64,000 nucleotides of DNA from Dokdonella sp. (GTDB lineage Bacteria; Pseudomonadota; Gammaproteobacteria; Xanthomonadales; Rhodanobacteraceae), in NCBI GenBank assembly GCA_023228465.1, contig JALOBC010000005.1:1-64000 (forward strand), read 5' to 3'. The notes under the pieces were generated by a model. It was not told the DNA's origin, searched no databases, and saw only the letters and a program-made list of their open reading frames with translations. The position numbers were made by a program, and so were the translations under genes. Shown here in pieces: positions 25,343 through 34,953 of the stretch (position 1 is its first letter; every line of letters starts with the position of its first letter).

Positions 25343-25711
25343 ATGAACGACTCTCCCACGCCCAGCTATCAGGACGCCGACAGCGCGCCGCTGCATCTCA
25401 GCAACGCGGCCGCCGACAAGGTGCGCCAGTTGATCGCCGAGGAAGGCAACCCCGCGCTCAAGCTGCGCGTGTACATCAGTGGCGGCGGCTGTTCGGGCTT
25501 CCAGTACGGTTTCAGCTTCGACGAGGAACGCGCCGAGGATGATTTCGCCATCGACAATGGCGACGTCACCTTGCTGGTCGATCCGCTCAGCCTGCAGTAC
25601 CTGGCCGGCGCCGAAGTGGACTACACCGAATCGCTGACCGGCGCGCAGTTCGTCATTCGCAACCCGAATGCGCGCACCACCTGCGGCTGCGGCTCGTCCT
25701 TCACGGTCTGA
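25343..25711 (+). CDS. erpA: Iron-sulfur insertion protein ErpA
   Basis: An A-type Fe-S carrier of 122 residues that delivers clusters to apo-proteins such as IspG. The three ligand cysteines are present: one in [14 protein letters not shown] and two in [11 protein letters not shown] at the C-terminus. The HesB-type core [22 protein letters not shown] is intact. It starts at ATG 25343, 31 bases after the bactofilin gene, and nudC follows closely. Confidence 0.95.
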   Translation: MNDSPTPSYQDADSAPLHLSNAAADKVRQLIAEEGNPALKLRVYISGGGCSGFQYGFSFDEERAEDDFAIDNGDVTLLVDPLSLQYLAGAEVDYTESLTGAQFVIRNPNARTTCGCGSSFTV

Positions 25712-25736
25712 GGCACGCGGCGGTGGGGCCGGGCGG

Positions 25737-26687
25737 ATGATCGACCGCGTCAACACCTTTGCCGGCCTGGCACTGGAACGCAATGCAGAACTGCGCGAGG
25801 ACCCGGCCTTCGGCGCCGCCAAGCGTGCCGACGCCCGCGCGCGGTTCCTGGTGCTGGGTGCCGATGGCCCCGGCGGGCGCCAGGCGCTGGTGCGCGCGGA
25901 TGCGCCGGCCCTGCGCTGGCTCGACCATGGTGAATGCCGCGACCTGCGGCTGGAACTTGCCGCCACCTATCTCGGCGACGATGGACGCGGACCGCTGTTC
26001 GCGCTGTGCGCCGATGCCGCGCAGGCGGCGCAGGTCGCCAGCCGACTTGGTGCGCGCTACATCGACCTGCGCAGCGCCGGCATGCACCTCGGATCGTTCG
26101 AGGCCGGAGTCTTTGCCTATGCCCGCGCGCTGGCCCATTGGCAGGCGCGCACGCGCTTTTGCAGCGCCTGCGGCGCGCCGATCGAGCTGGTCGCCTTCGG
26201 CCACCGCGGCCGGTGCAGCAATCCGGACTGCGCGCTGGAGCATTTCCCGCGCGTCGATCCGGCCATGATCGTCATCGTCGCCTGGCAGGATCGCTGCCTG
26301 CTCGGGCACAACGCGAATTGGGCGGAGAACCGCTACTCGACCCTGGCCGGCTTCGTCGAGCCGGGCGAATCGCTGGAGGACGCCGTGCGCCGCGAGGTCA
26401 TGGAGGAAGCAGGCGTGCGCGTGGGCACCTGTACCTACCATTCCTCGCAGCCCTGGCCGTTTCCCTCATCGCTGATGCTCGGCTTCACGGCCAAGGCGCA
26501 AGACCCGACCATCCGCCTGGGTCCGGAACTTGCCGACGCGCGCTGGTTCAGCGTGGATGAACTGGTGAGCGGCGTGCGTGGCGGGCGCCTCATCCTGCCG
26601 CCGCCGCTGTCGGTCTCGCACGAGCTGATTGCCGAATGGCTGCGCGGCCAGTCGGGCCTGGAGCTCGCCGGCCTGACGCCGGGCTGA
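25737..26687 (+). CDS. nudC: NAD(+) diphosphatase / RNA de-NADing enzyme NudC
   Basis: A 316-residue Nudix enzyme that cleaves NADH and removes NAD caps from RNA. A zinc ribbon is seen at CSACGAPIE...CSNPDC. The Nudix box starts GFVEPGESLEDAVRREV and ends MEEAGV. The NADH-pyrophosphatase signature SQPWPFPSS follows. The N-terminal 130 residues form the usual poorly conserved NUDIX-like domain. It starts at ATG 25737, 25 bases after erpA, so co-transcription is likely. Confidence 0.95.
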   Translation: MIDRVNTFAGLALERNAELREDPAFGAAKRADARARFLVLGADGPGGRQALVRADAPALRWLDHGECRDLRLELAATYLGDDGRGPLFALCADAAQAAQVASRLGARYIDLRSAGMHLGSFEAGVFAYARALAHWQARTRFCSACGAPIELVAFGHRGRCSNPDCALEHFPRVDPAMIVIVAWQDRCLLGHNANWAENRYSTLAGFVEPGESLEDAVRREVMEEAGVRVGTCTYHSSQPWPFPSSLMLGFTAKAQDPTIRLGPELADARWFSVDELVSGVRGGRLILPPPLSVSHELIAEWLRGQSGLELAGLTPG

Positions 26688-26821
26688 CGTTCGCCGCCCC
26701 GCAAACGCATCGCTCCGCCCGGACGCCGCGCGCTGCGCATGCGCGCCGTGGGCGGGCTGCCGCCAGAGAGTCTGGCGTCCACGCTAGAATGCAGCGGTCG
26801 CCGTCGCCTGCCCGCTGCATC

Positions 26822-27712
26822 ATGGCCCTGACCCTGCTTGCCATCCTGCTCGTCATCGCCGCCGCCCATGCCCTGCCGGACATGCGGCGCCTGCGCGATT
26901 TTTCCTGGTTGCGCGCCTGGGCCGAGCGATGGCCGGGTGCGCACGACGGCGCCGCGCCCGGTGCCTGGCCGCTGGCCCTGCTGCCGCTGCTGGTGGTACT
27001 CGCCTGCCTGCTGCTGCAGCAGGCCCTGGACGGCGTGCTGTTCGGCCTGCCGGCCTTTGCCTTTGCGGTGATCGTGCTGTTCTACGCCTGGGGCCCGCGC
27101 GATCTGGACGGCGACATCGAGACGGTCCTGAAGGCCCCGGATGGCGAGCGCCGCGATGCCGCCGCGCAGTCGCTGCGTGCCGATCCGGCGCGCGAACACC
27201 TGCCGCTGGAGGCCGCGCCGCTGGTCGAGGCGGCCTTCGCCTCGGCACTCTCGCGCTGGTTCGGCGTGCTGTTCTGGTTCCTCTTCCTGGGCGCGGCTGG
27301 CGCACTCGGCTACCGGGTGGTGCAGCTGCTGGCACGCCACGCGGCGCTGGGCGCCAATCTCGATCCGGCGCAGCGCGGGCCGCTGGAACGCACCGCGCGC
27401 ATCCTCGACTGGGCCCCGGCCCACCTGATGGCGCTGACCCTGGCCCTGGTGTCCGAGTTCGACGCGGTGATGCGCACCTGGCGCGGCTGGCATGCGGCGC
27501 ACGGCAAGGGTTACTTCACCCTGGATCTGGGTTTCCTCGGTGCGCTGGCGCGCGCCGGCATCGACGCCGACGTGGTGGCCGGTGACGGCTACGCTGCCGA
27601 TGTCAGCAACCCGCTGCTGGAACTGGCGGATGCGCGCACGGTGCTGCGTCGCATCCTGGCCGTGTGGCTGGCCCTGATCGCGCTGGTGGCGGTCAGCGGC
27701 CTGGCGCACTGA
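26822..27712 (+). CDS. AmpE-like inner-membrane protein
   Basis: A 296-residue protein with about five hydrophobic segments (residues 1-20, about 55-100, 155-180, 200-215, and the last 25), built like AmpE of the CobD/CbiB family. AmpE was described as a signalling modulator of AmpC beta-lactamase induction; its biochemical role is unclear. WRGWHAAHGKGYF and HLMALTLAL fit the family pattern. No ampD gene is visible next to it. It starts at ATG 26822 and converges on the acyltransferase gene. Confidence 0.7.
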   Translation: MALTLLAILLVIAAAHALPDMRRLRDFSWLRAWAERWPGAHDGAAPGAWPLALLPLLVVLACLLLQQALDGVLFGLPAFAFAVIVLFYAWGPRDLDGDIETVLKAPDGERRDAAAQSLRADPAREHLPLEAAPLVEAAFASALSRWFGVLFWFLFLGAAGALGYRVVQLLARHAALGANLDPAQRGPLERTARILDWAPAHLMALTLALVSEFDAVMRTWRGWHAAHGKGYFTLDLGFLGALARAGIDADVVAGDGYAADVSNPLLELADARTVLRRILAVWLALIALVAVSGLAH

Positions 27713-27817
27713 CGCGCCTGGGCCGCGCGCGCGGGGCGGAGCGCAGTCACTTCGCGCGCGCGCCGGTGCATCGGCGCGAATGAGCCGTCGCCGCGCTCGC
27801 GTGGCCCTGCGCCGCCT

Positions 27818-29701
27818 TCAGGCGATCGCGCCGCGCAGCTCGCGCACCTGCTGTTCCAGCACCGGCGCGCTGGCTTCATGGGCGGCGAGCGGCGCACCGA
27901 AGATGATGCTGATGCGCGCGCGGAAGCGGCGTGGCAGGCGCATGCGTCCGAGTGCCGTGTCATGGCGACTGAACACCGAGCCCCACAGTCCGCGCAGCGC
28001 GACCGGCACCACCGGCACCGGCCGTCGCTCGAGGATGCGTTCCACGCCGCCGCGAAACGGCGCGATGGCGCCGTCGCGGGTGATGCCGCCTTCCGGGAAG
28101 ATGCACACCAGGTGGCCTTCGGCGAGCGCCGCATCGATCGCGTCGAAGGCGCGCTCGAGCAGCGCCGGGTCCTCGTTGCGTCCGGCGATCGGAATCGCCT
28201 TGGCGGTGCGGAAGATGAAGCTCAGCAGCGGGATGCGGAAGATCCGGTAGTACATCACGAAGCGCAGCGGCCGGCGCACCACGCCGGCCAGCAGCAGCGC
28301 GTCCATGAAGCTCACGTGGTTGCACACCAGCAGCGCTGGACCCCGTTCGGGCACGCGGTCGAGGTGTTCGCTGCGGATGCGGTAGAGCAGGCTGACCAGC
28401 AGCCAGCTCAGGAAACGCATCAGGAACTCCGGCACCAGGGTGTAGATGTAGGCGGCCACGGCGATGTTGAGCAGCGCCACCACCAGGAAGATCTGCGGAA
28501 TCGACAGGCCCAGGGTGGTGAGGCCGATGCCCAGCGCGGCGGCGGCGACCATGAACACCGCGTTGAGGATGTTGTTGCCGGCAATCACGCGCGAGAGCTG
28601 CTCGCGTGGCGCGCGGCTCTGCACCAGGGCGAACAGCGGCACGATGTAGAAGCCGGCGAACACGCCGAGCAGGGTCAGGTCGAGTGCGATGCGCCAATGC
28701 CCGGGCGCGGTGAGGAAGGCCAGCGCGCCGAGGCCATGCACGCTGGCCAGCTCCGGCTGGGCGAAGTACAGGTCGATGCCGAACAGGCTGAGGCCGATCG
28801 AGCCGAACGGCACCAGGCCGATCTCCACCTTGCGCCCGGACATGCGCTCGCACAGCAGCGAGCCCACGCCGACGCCGATCGAAAAGAGCGCCAGGATCAG
28901 GATGGCGACCGTGTCCGCGCCGCCCAGGTAGAGCCGCGTGTAGTTCGGCAGCTGGGCCGTGAACACGCCGCCGAAGAACCAGAACCAGGAAATGCCGAGC
29001 ACGGCGTTGAACACCGTACGGTCGCGCCGCACGTAGCCCAGCACGCGCAGCGTTTCGCGCCACATGTTCCATTCGAAGCGCAGGTCCGGCGCGGTGGCCG
29101 GCGCGGGCGGAATCGCGCGGCTGACCAGGTAGCCGCTGATCGCGATGAGGATGACCAGCCCCGAGGCCAGCGCCGGCCCGGCGCCCGCCACGGCCATCAG
29201 GAACCCGCCCGCCATCATGCCGGTGAGGATGGCCAGCGAGGTACCGGTTTCCACCAGCGCATTGCCGCCGACCAGCTCCTCCGTGGCCAGCATCTGCGGC
29301 AGGATCGCGTACTTGATCGGCCCGAACAGGGTCGAGTGCAGGCCCATCAGGAACAGCACGCCGAGCAGCAGGCCGACGTTGCCGGTGTAGAAACCCCAGG
29401 TCGCGAGCAGCATGGCGCCGATCTCGAACAGCTTGACGTAGCGGATCAGCCGCGCCTTCTCGAACTTCTCCGCCAGTTGCCCCGCGCTGGCGGAAAACAG
29501 GAAGAAGGGCAGGATGAACAGCGCCGGGGCGAGGTTGGAATAAAAGCCCACCTGCGCGTCGCCGAAGCCCAGGTGAAAGGCCACCAGCACGATCAGCGCC
29601 TGGCGGAAGGCATTGTCGTTGAAGGCGCCCAGCGCCTGGGTGGCGAAGAACGGTCCGAAGCGCCGCGTGCGCAGCAGGTCGAACTGGTTGGATTCGGACA
29701 T
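27818..29701 (-). CDS. MFS lysophospholipid transporter fused to PlsC-type acyltransferase
   Basis: A 627-residue fusion. Residues 1 to about 410 form a 12-helix major-facilitator domain like LplT (opening SNQFDLLRTRRFGPFFATQ, AFNDNAFRQ). Residues about 430-627 form a PlsC-like acyltransferase with the H-x4-D motif NHVSFMDALL, then FPEGGITRDG. Together they suggest import of lysophospholipid to the inner leaflet and reacylation. Proteins of this class often carry a third AMP-binding acyl-ACP synthetase domain; here the protein stops after PlsC, so acyl groups must come from elsewhere. It is divergent from the TPR gene across 131 bases. Confidence 0.85.
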   Translation of the reverse strand: MSESNQFDLLRTRRFGPFFATQALGAFNDNAFRQALIVLVAFHLGFGDAQVGFYSNLAPALFILPFFLFSASAGQLAEKFEKARLIRYVKLFEIGAMLLATWGFYTGNVGLLLGVLFLMGLHSTLFGPIKYAILPQMLATEELVGGNALVETGTSLAILTGMMAGGFLMAVAGAGPALASGLVILIAISGYLVSRAIPPAPATAPDLRFEWNMWRETLRVLGYVRRDRTVFNAVLGISWFWFFGGVFTAQLPNYTRLYLGGADTVAILILALFSIGVGVGSLLCERMSGRKVEIGLVPFGSIGLSLFGIDLYFAQPELASVHGLGALAFLTAPGHWRIALDLTLLGVFAGFYIVPLFALVQSRAPREQLSRVIAGNNILNAVFMVAAAALGIGLTTLGLSIPQIFLVVALLNIAVAAYIYTLVPEFLMRFLSWLLVSLLYRIRSEHLDRVPERGPALLVCNHVSFMDALLLAGVVRRPLRFVMYYRIFRIPLLSFIFRTAKAIPIAGRNEDPALLERAFDAIDAALAEGHLVCIFPEGGITRDGAIAPFRGGVERILERRPVPVVPVALRGLWGSVFSRHDTALGRMRLPRRFRARISIIFGAPLAAHEASAPVLEQQVRELRGAIA

Positions 29702-29832
29702 CGGTGCCGTTCGCTGGAAACCCCGCGCATCTTGCCCGCAACCGGCGCCGTACCGCCAGTGAAGCCGCCGCTGCCCGCCCGGCGGCGTTCAAGCAGCTAA
29801 ACTGCGCACTTTCCGCAGGACCCTCCGTCCCG

Positions 29833-31473
29833 ATGTCCTTTCGCACCCCATTGCTACTTGCCCTTGTCCTTGTCGCCGCGCCGGTCCTGGCGCAGTCCGG
29901 CCTCAAGCCGCTGCCCACACCGGACCTGTCCGGCGTTCCGGCCGCCACCGCCACGCAGCTGCGCAAGGCGCGTGCCGACTTCGACAGGGCCCGCGAGATC
30001 GTCACCGGCGAAGCGCTCGCGGAGAACTACGGCATCCTCGCCGGCAGCTACGCGCGGGCGGGCTTCACCGACGTGGCCGCGGTGGCGCTGGACGATGCCA
30101 TCACGCTCGCGCCGCGCGATACCCGCTGGATGTACGCGCGTGGCGTGCTGGCGCTGGCTGCCGGACAGGATGCCGAGGCGACGCGACTGTTCGAGCGTGC
30201 CTGGGCCATCAGCAAGGCCTACCTGCCGCTGCGCACCGCGCTGGCCAATCAGAAGATGGGCACGGGTGATCTGGACGGCGCGCGCCGCCTGCTCGAGGAA
30301 TACGTTGCCCGCGATCATGGCCAGGCCGTGCCGTACGCGATGCTGGGTGATATCGCGCTCAAGCAGAAGCGCTACACCGATGCCATCCGCTACTTCGACC
30401 AGGCGCTGAAGCTGCAGCCCGAGGCCGATCGCCTGTACGCGGACCTTTCCACCGCCTATGCCGCCAATGGCGACGCCAAGGCCGCCGCCGCGGCCAAGGC
30501 CAAGGTCGGCACCCGTGCGCCCGTGCTGCCCGATCCGGTGGCCAGCCGACTGCTGCCCGAGACCGGCAAGGCGAGTGCCGGGGGTACGCCGGCCAACCCG
30601 AGTCAACAGGCCATCGGCACGGCCATGCTGGCCACCTCGGCGGGTGACTACCTCGCGGCGCGCAAGGCGCTGGATGAGGCCCTGCGCAGCGATCCCAAGG
30701 ATGCCACGCTGCTCGCCGTGTATGCGCGCGTGGAATCGACGGCAGGCCGCCTGGAAGCCGCCCAGGTGCGCGCCGATGCCGCCGTGCGCGCCGACCCGAG
30801 CAATATCCTGGCGCAACTCGCGCTGGGCTCGGTTGCCGAAATGCGCGGCAATGACGCCGCAGCCGAGCGCGCCTATGGCGATGCGATCCGCCTCGACCCG
30901 GCCGCCGTGAACCCGCGCTTCGCGCTGGGCGTCCTGCTGCAGCGCCTTGGGCGTAGCGATGCTGCGGAGGCGCAGTTCCGCGCCATCCTGAAGATCGACG
31001 CCGCCAATCCCGCCGCCTGGACGCAACTGGTGGCCCTCGAATCGGCCGCCGGACGCTGTGCGAAGGCGCTCAAGGAAATCAACGCGGCGATGAGTGCGGC
31101 GCCGGACCATCCGCACCTGATGCAGCTGTTCGTGCGCCTGGCGAGTACCTGTCCGGGCACCAGCAAGGCCGAGCAGCGCATGGCGCTGGACTATGCCGGC
31201 AAGCTGTATGCCGCGGGCGGCTCGATGCCGGCGGTGGCCGAGGCCTATGCGCTCGCGCTGGCCGCCAATGGCCGCTGGGACGATGCGGTGGCCACGCAAC
31301 AGGGCGCGATGTTCAGCGTGCTGCGCAGCGACGGTTCGGCGGCGCTCGTGCCCTACCGTGAAATCCTGGAACAGTTCCAGGCGCACAAGCTGCCGACGCG
31401 CCCATGGGCGGCCAGCGACAGCGTCTATCACCCCAGGCGGCCCACGCCGGACGTCCCGCCGCAAAAGCCGTAA
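29833..31473 (+). CDS. Exported TPR-repeat protein, 546 aa
   Basis: A signal peptide (MSFRTPLLLALVLVAAPVLAQ, cleavage near residue 21) is followed by tandem TPR-like helical hairpins over most of the length. Clear units are near 75-215 (YARGVLALAAGQDAEATRLFERA, AMLGDIALKQKRYTDAIRYF) and 260-440, separated by a low-complexity linker (about 225-255). Such proteins act as scaffolds in the envelope. I cannot name a partner or function. It converges on purD with a gap of only 26 bases. Confidence 0.75.
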   Translation: MSFRTPLLLALVLVAAPVLAQSGLKPLPTPDLSGVPAATATQLRKARADFDRAREIVTGEALAENYGILAGSYARAGFTDVAAVALDDAITLAPRDTRWMYARGVLALAAGQDAEATRLFERAWAISKAYLPLRTALANQKMGTGDLDGARRLLEEYVARDHGQAVPYAMLGDIALKQKRYTDAIRYFDQALKLQPEADRLYADLSTAYAANGDAKAAAAAKAKVGTRAPVLPDPVASRLLPETGKASAGGTPANPSQQAIGTAMLATSAGDYLAARKALDEALRSDPKDATLLAVYARVESTAGRLEAAQVRADAAVRADPSNILAQLALGSVAEMRGNDAAAERAYGDAIRLDPAAVNPRFALGVLLQRLGRSDAAEAQFRAILKIDAANPAAWTQLVALESAAGRCAKALKEINAAMSAAPDHPHLMQLFVRLASTCPGTSKAEQRMALDYAGKLYAAGGSMPAVAEAYALALAANGRWDDAVATQQGAMFSVLRSDGSAALVPYREILEQFQAHKLPTRPWAASDSVYHPRRPTPDVPPQKP

Positions 31474-31499
31474 GTCGCGCCGGCCTGCGCGGGCGGGCG

Positions 31500-32780
31500 T
31501 TAGCGCGCCAGCGCGCGGTGGCCGATGTCGCGGCGGTGGAAGGCACCGTCGAAGCGGATTTCGCGCACCGCGCGATAGGCCTGCTCGCGCGCGTCGGCGA
31601 GGTCCGCGCCCAGCGCGCACACGGCCAGCACGCGGCCACCCGCGGTGACGGTGCGGCCGGCTGAATCCAGCGCGGTGCCGGCGTGGAACACCTTGGCGCC
31701 GGTCGCCTCGGCGCGTTCGATGCCTTCGATGATGTCGCCGCTGCGCACCTTGCCTGGATAGCCCGCCGCGGCGACGATCACGCCCAGCGCCGGGCGCGGA
31801 TCCCACTGGACGCTGCGGCCTTCCAGACGGCCGTCCAGTGCATCCTCGACCATCTCCACCAGGTCGGACTTCAGGCGCAGCAGGATCGGCTGGGTTTCCG
31901 GATCGCCCAGGCGCGCGTTGAACTCGATCACCTTCGGCGCGCCGCTGGCGTCGATCATCAGGCCGACGTAGAGGAAGCCGATGAACGGTGCGCCCTCGGC
32001 GGCCATGCCGGCGACGGTCGGCTGCACGATCTCCGCGAGAATGCGTTGCTCCACCGTGGGCGTGACCACCGGTGCCGGCGAGTAGGCGCCCATGCCGCCG
32101 GTGTTGGGGCCAAGATCGCCTTCGTCGCGGCGCTTGTGGTCCTGGCTGGTGGCCAGCGGCAGCACGTTGCGGCCGTCGCTCATGACGATGTAGCTGGCTT
32201 CCTCGCCGGTCAGGCACTCCTCGATCACCACGCGCGCGGAAGCCGCACCGAAGCTGCGCGCACCGAGCATGTCGTGCAGCGCCTGCTCGGCGTCGGCGAG
32301 CGTGAGCGCCACCACCACGCCCTTGCCGGCGGCCAGGCCGTCGGCCTTGATGACGATGGGCGCGCCCTGCTTGCGCACATGGGCAAGCGCGCGCGTGAGG
32401 TCGTCGAATACGGCGTAGCGCGCCGTGGGGATGTTGTGCCGGGCAAGGAAGTCCTTGGCGAAACCCTTGGAGCTTTCCAGTTGCGCGGCCACGCGGCTGG
32501 CGCCGAAGCAGCGCAGTCCGGCGGCGCGGAAGCGGTCCACCACGCCGGCGGCCAGCGCCGCCTCCGGGCCGACCACGGCGAATGCGATGCCTTCCACCCG
32601 CGCCAGCGCCAGCAGCCCCTCGACGTCGGTCGCGGCGAGGGCGACGTTGCGCATGCCGCGCTCGCGCGCCGTCCCGGCATTGCCCGGCGCAACGATGACC
32701 TCGCTCACGCGCGGGGACTGCTTGAGCTTCCAGGCCAGCGCGTGTTCGCGGCCGCCGGAGCCGATGACGAGGAGTTTCAT
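31500..32780 (-). CDS. purD: Phosphoribosylamine-glycine ligase
   Basis: A 426-residue ATP-grasp enzyme for the second step of purine synthesis (phosphoribosylamine + glycine + ATP to GAR). MKLLVIGSGGREHALAWKL opens the N domain. The ATP-grasp core includes VIKADGLAAGKGVVVA, and the family signature RLGDPETQPILLRLKSDL is present in the C-terminal part. It lies downstream of purH on the same strand, separated by a repeat-rich gap. Confidence 0.96.
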   Translation of the reverse strand: MKLLVIGSGGREHALAWKLKQSPRVSEVIVAPGNAGTARERGMRNVALAATDVEGLLALARVEGIAFAVVGPEAALAAGVVDRFRAAGLRCFGASRVAAQLESSKGFAKDFLARHNIPTARYAVFDDLTRALAHVRKQGAPIVIKADGLAAGKGVVVALTLADAEQALHDMLGARSFGAASARVVIEECLTGEEASYIVMSDGRNVLPLATSQDHKRRDEGDLGPNTGGMGAYSPAPVVTPTVEQRILAEIVQPTVAGMAAEGAPFIGFLYVGLMIDASGAPKVIEFNARLGDPETQPILLRLKSDLVEMVEDALDGRLEGRSVQWDPRPALGVIVAAAGYPGKVRSGDIIEGIERAEATGAKVFHAGTALDSAGRTVTAGGRVLAVCALGADLADAREQAYRAVREIRFDGAFHRRDIGHRALAR

Positions 32781-32835
32781 TGAGGGGTCGGGATTCGTGA
32801 TGGGGGATTCTGGATTGGTACGAATGCTTCGTCAT

Positions 32836-32856
32836 CCCGGGCAGGGAATGCCCGGG
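32836..32856. repeat. REP-like palindrome between purD and purH
   Basis: CCCGGGCA (32836-32843) and TGCCCGGG (32849-32856) form a perfect inverted repeat with a five-base loop, inside a GTCATCCCGGG...GACCCAG context typical of dispersed REP-like elements. It may stop or stabilise the purH transcript. Confidence 0.5.
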
Positions 32857-32883
32857 ACCCAGCCGCCAGGGAGGGCAGGAAGA

Positions 32884-32924
32884 GCATTTCAGGCATCGAC
32901 GCGCAGCGTCAATGCCTGAAATGC
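32884..32924. repeat. 41-base near-perfect palindrome over the 3' end of purH
   Basis: GCATTTCAGGCAT (32884-32896) is the exact inverse of ATGCCTGAAATGC (32912-32924). Between them GACGC/GCGTC add a further five pairs around a three-base loop, leaving one C/A mismatch. The right arm encodes the last purH codons (RHFRH) and covers the stop. It could form a strong RNA hairpin that ends or protects the purH message, but no T-run follows. Confidence 0.6.
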
Positions 32925-34486
32925 CGCACGCCGGTGAACACCATGGCCATGTCGTGTTCGTCGGCGGCGGCGATGGTTTCCTTGTCGCGCATCGAACCGC
33001 CGGGCTGGATCACGGCGCGGATGCCGGCCTCGGCGGCCGTGTCGATGCCGTCGCGGAACGGGAAGAAGGCATCCGAGGCCATCACGCTGCCGGCCACTTC
33101 GAGTCCGGCTTCGGCCGCCTTCATCGCGGCGATGCGGGCACTGATCACGCGGCTCATCTGGCCCGCGCCGATGCCGATGGTGCGGCCCTCGCGTGCATAG
33201 ACGATGGCATTGGATTTCACGAACATCGCCACGTGCCAGGCGAACAGCAGGTCGTGCAGTTCGGTGGCATCGGGTACGCGCCGCGAGACGACCTTGAGGT
33301 CGGACAGCAGCAGCGTGTCGCGGTCGGCATCCTGCACCAGCAGGCCGCCGGCAATGCGCTTGTAGTCGAACGAATGCGCGGGCGAGGCGTCCCAGTTGCC
33401 GGTGGCCAGCACGCGCACGTTGGGCTTGGCCGCGACCGCCGCCAGGGCATCGTCGTCGAACGAGGGCGCCACGATGACCTCGACGAACTGGCGGGCCAGG
33501 ATGGCGCGCACGGTCGCGCCATCGACCGGGTGGTTGAAGGCGATGATGCCGCCGAACGCGGACACCGGGTCGCAGGCGAAGGCGCGCTCGTAGGCTTCGA
33601 GCTGGGTCGGCCCCAGCGCCACGCCGCAGGGGTTGGCATGCTTGACGATGACGCAGGCCGAGGTCTTCTGGAAGGCCTTGACGCATTCGAGCGCGGCGTC
33701 CGCATCGGCCAGGTTGTTGCTGGACAGCTCCTTGCCGGCCAGCACGCTGGCGCCGGCCACGGTGCCGCGCGGCGCCGGCTGCTCCACGTAGAGCGCGGCG
33801 CCCTGGTGGGGATTTTCGCCGTAGCGCAGGACCTGGCGGCGCTCGAAGGCCAGTCGCAGCGAGGGCGGGAACGCTTCCGGGTGGGCCGGATTCAGGCGTG
33901 CGCCGAGCCAGTTGGCGATCAGGCCGTCATAACGTGCGGTGTGCGCGAATGCCTTGGCCGCCAGCTGCCGGCGCAGGTCCAGCGAGGTGCCGCCGTGGGC
34001 GAGCGCCTCGAGCACTTGGGCATAGTCGGCCGGGTCGCTGACCGCGGCGACATGGGCGTGGTTCTTGGCCGCCGCACGCAGCATCGCCGGGCCACCGATG
34101 TCGATGTTCTCGATGGCGGCCTCGAAACTGCATTCCGGGTCGGCCGTGGTGTGCTCGAAGGGGTAGAGATTCACCACCAGCAGGTCGATGGCGGCAATGT
34201 GGTGCTCGGCCATCACGTCCTCGTCGATGCCGCGGCGCCCGAGCAGGCCGCCGTGCACGGCCGGGTGCAGGGTCTTGACGCGCCCGTCCATGATCTCGGG
34301 AAAGCCGGTCAAGGCACTGACGTCGGTCACTGCCAGGCCCGCCTCGCGCAGGCTGCGCGCCGTCCCGCCGGTTGAAACCAGGCCAATGCCGAGCGCGTCC
34401 AGGCCGCGCGCCAGATCGACCAGCCCGGTCTTGTCCGAGACGCTGAGCAAGGCGCGCCGCGCAGGCACGAGGGTGGTATCGAACAT
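32909..34486 (-). CDS. purH: Bifunctional AICAR transformylase / IMP cyclohydrolase
   Basis: A 525-residue enzyme for the last two steps of IMP synthesis. The N-terminal MGS-like cyclohydrolase domain has [15 protein letters not shown] and [10 protein letters not shown]. The C-terminal transformylase domain has [15 protein letters not shown] and [13 protein letters not shown]. The length is normal. The start is ATG 34486 ([14 protein letters not shown]). It follows fis on the minus strand, and purD comes next, an arrangement typical of the order. Confidence 0.97.
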   Translation of the reverse strand: MFDTTLVPARRALLSVSDKTGLVDLARGLDALGIGLVSTGGTARSLREAGLAVTDVSALTGFPEIMDGRVKTLHPAVHGGLLGRRGIDEDVMAEHHIAAIDLLVVNLYPFEHTTADPECSFEAAIENIDIGGPAMLRAAAKNHAHVAAVSDPADYAQVLEALAHGGTSLDLRRQLAAKAFAHTARYDGLIANWLGARLNPAHPEAFPPSLRLAFERRQVLRYGENPHQGAALYVEQPAPRGTVAGASVLAGKELSSNNLADADAALECVKAFQKTSACVIVKHANPCGVALGPTQLEAYERAFACDPVSAFGGIIAFNHPVDGATVRAILARQFVEVIVAPSFDDDALAAVAAKPNVRVLATGNWDASPAHSFDYKRIAGGLLVQDADRDTLLLSDLKVVSRRVPDATELHDLLFAWHVAMFVKSNAIVYAREGRTIGIGAGQMSRVISARIAAMKAAEAGLEVAGSVMASDAFFPFRDGIDTAAEAGIRAVIQPGGSMRDKETIAAADEHDMAMVFTGVRHFRH

Positions 34487-34548
34487 GAACTGCGGACCCC
34501 GCCGGACGAAAGCGGAATTATAGCCGGGCCGGCGCAGACGGCGCGCCG

Positions 34549-34833
34549 TCAGTCGTTCAGGCCGTAGAACTGCAGCTTCTTGCGCAAGGTCGAGCGGGTG
34601 ATGCCCAGCGCTGCCGATGCCCGGCTCTGGTTGCCGCCGTACCAGGCCATCACCTCGCGCAGCAGCGGGGCCTCCACTTCGCGCAGGAACAGGGCATGCA
34701 GGCCCTCGCTGGGTTCCGATTCGACATCGGCCAGGTAGCGACGCACGGCCTGGGTGACGCAGGCATGCAGGGCGGGTGGCCACGGGGCCTCGGAACCGGA
34801 ACTCGGGCTGTACATGGAAATGGCGGCGTTCAC
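34549..34833 (-). CDS. fis: Nucleoid-associated regulator Fis
   Basis: A 94-residue Fis protein. It bends DNA and activates rRNA and other growth genes. The C-terminal helix-turn-helix is typical: [27 protein letters not shown], preceded by the dimer helices [21 protein letters not shown] 34833 is preferred as start because AAGGGGGA lies about ten bases upstream; an ATG 18 bases inside (MYSPSS) is an alternative. It sits directly before purH and after the DUF3426 gene. Confidence 0.93.
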   Translation of the reverse strand: MNAAISMYSPSSGSEAPWPPALHACVTQAVRRYLADVESEPSEGLHALFLREVEAPLLREVMAWYGGNQSRASAALGITRSTLRKKLQFYGLND

Positions 34834-34953
34834 GACGGTTGATCCCCCTTGGCAAATCGCTTCCCTGAAAACCGGCGTGCAGCCCCTGTTCGCATACCGG
34901 AACAGGATTCTAACGCCGTCCATCGCGCCGCGTAAGGGCAGGCGTGCGCTGCG

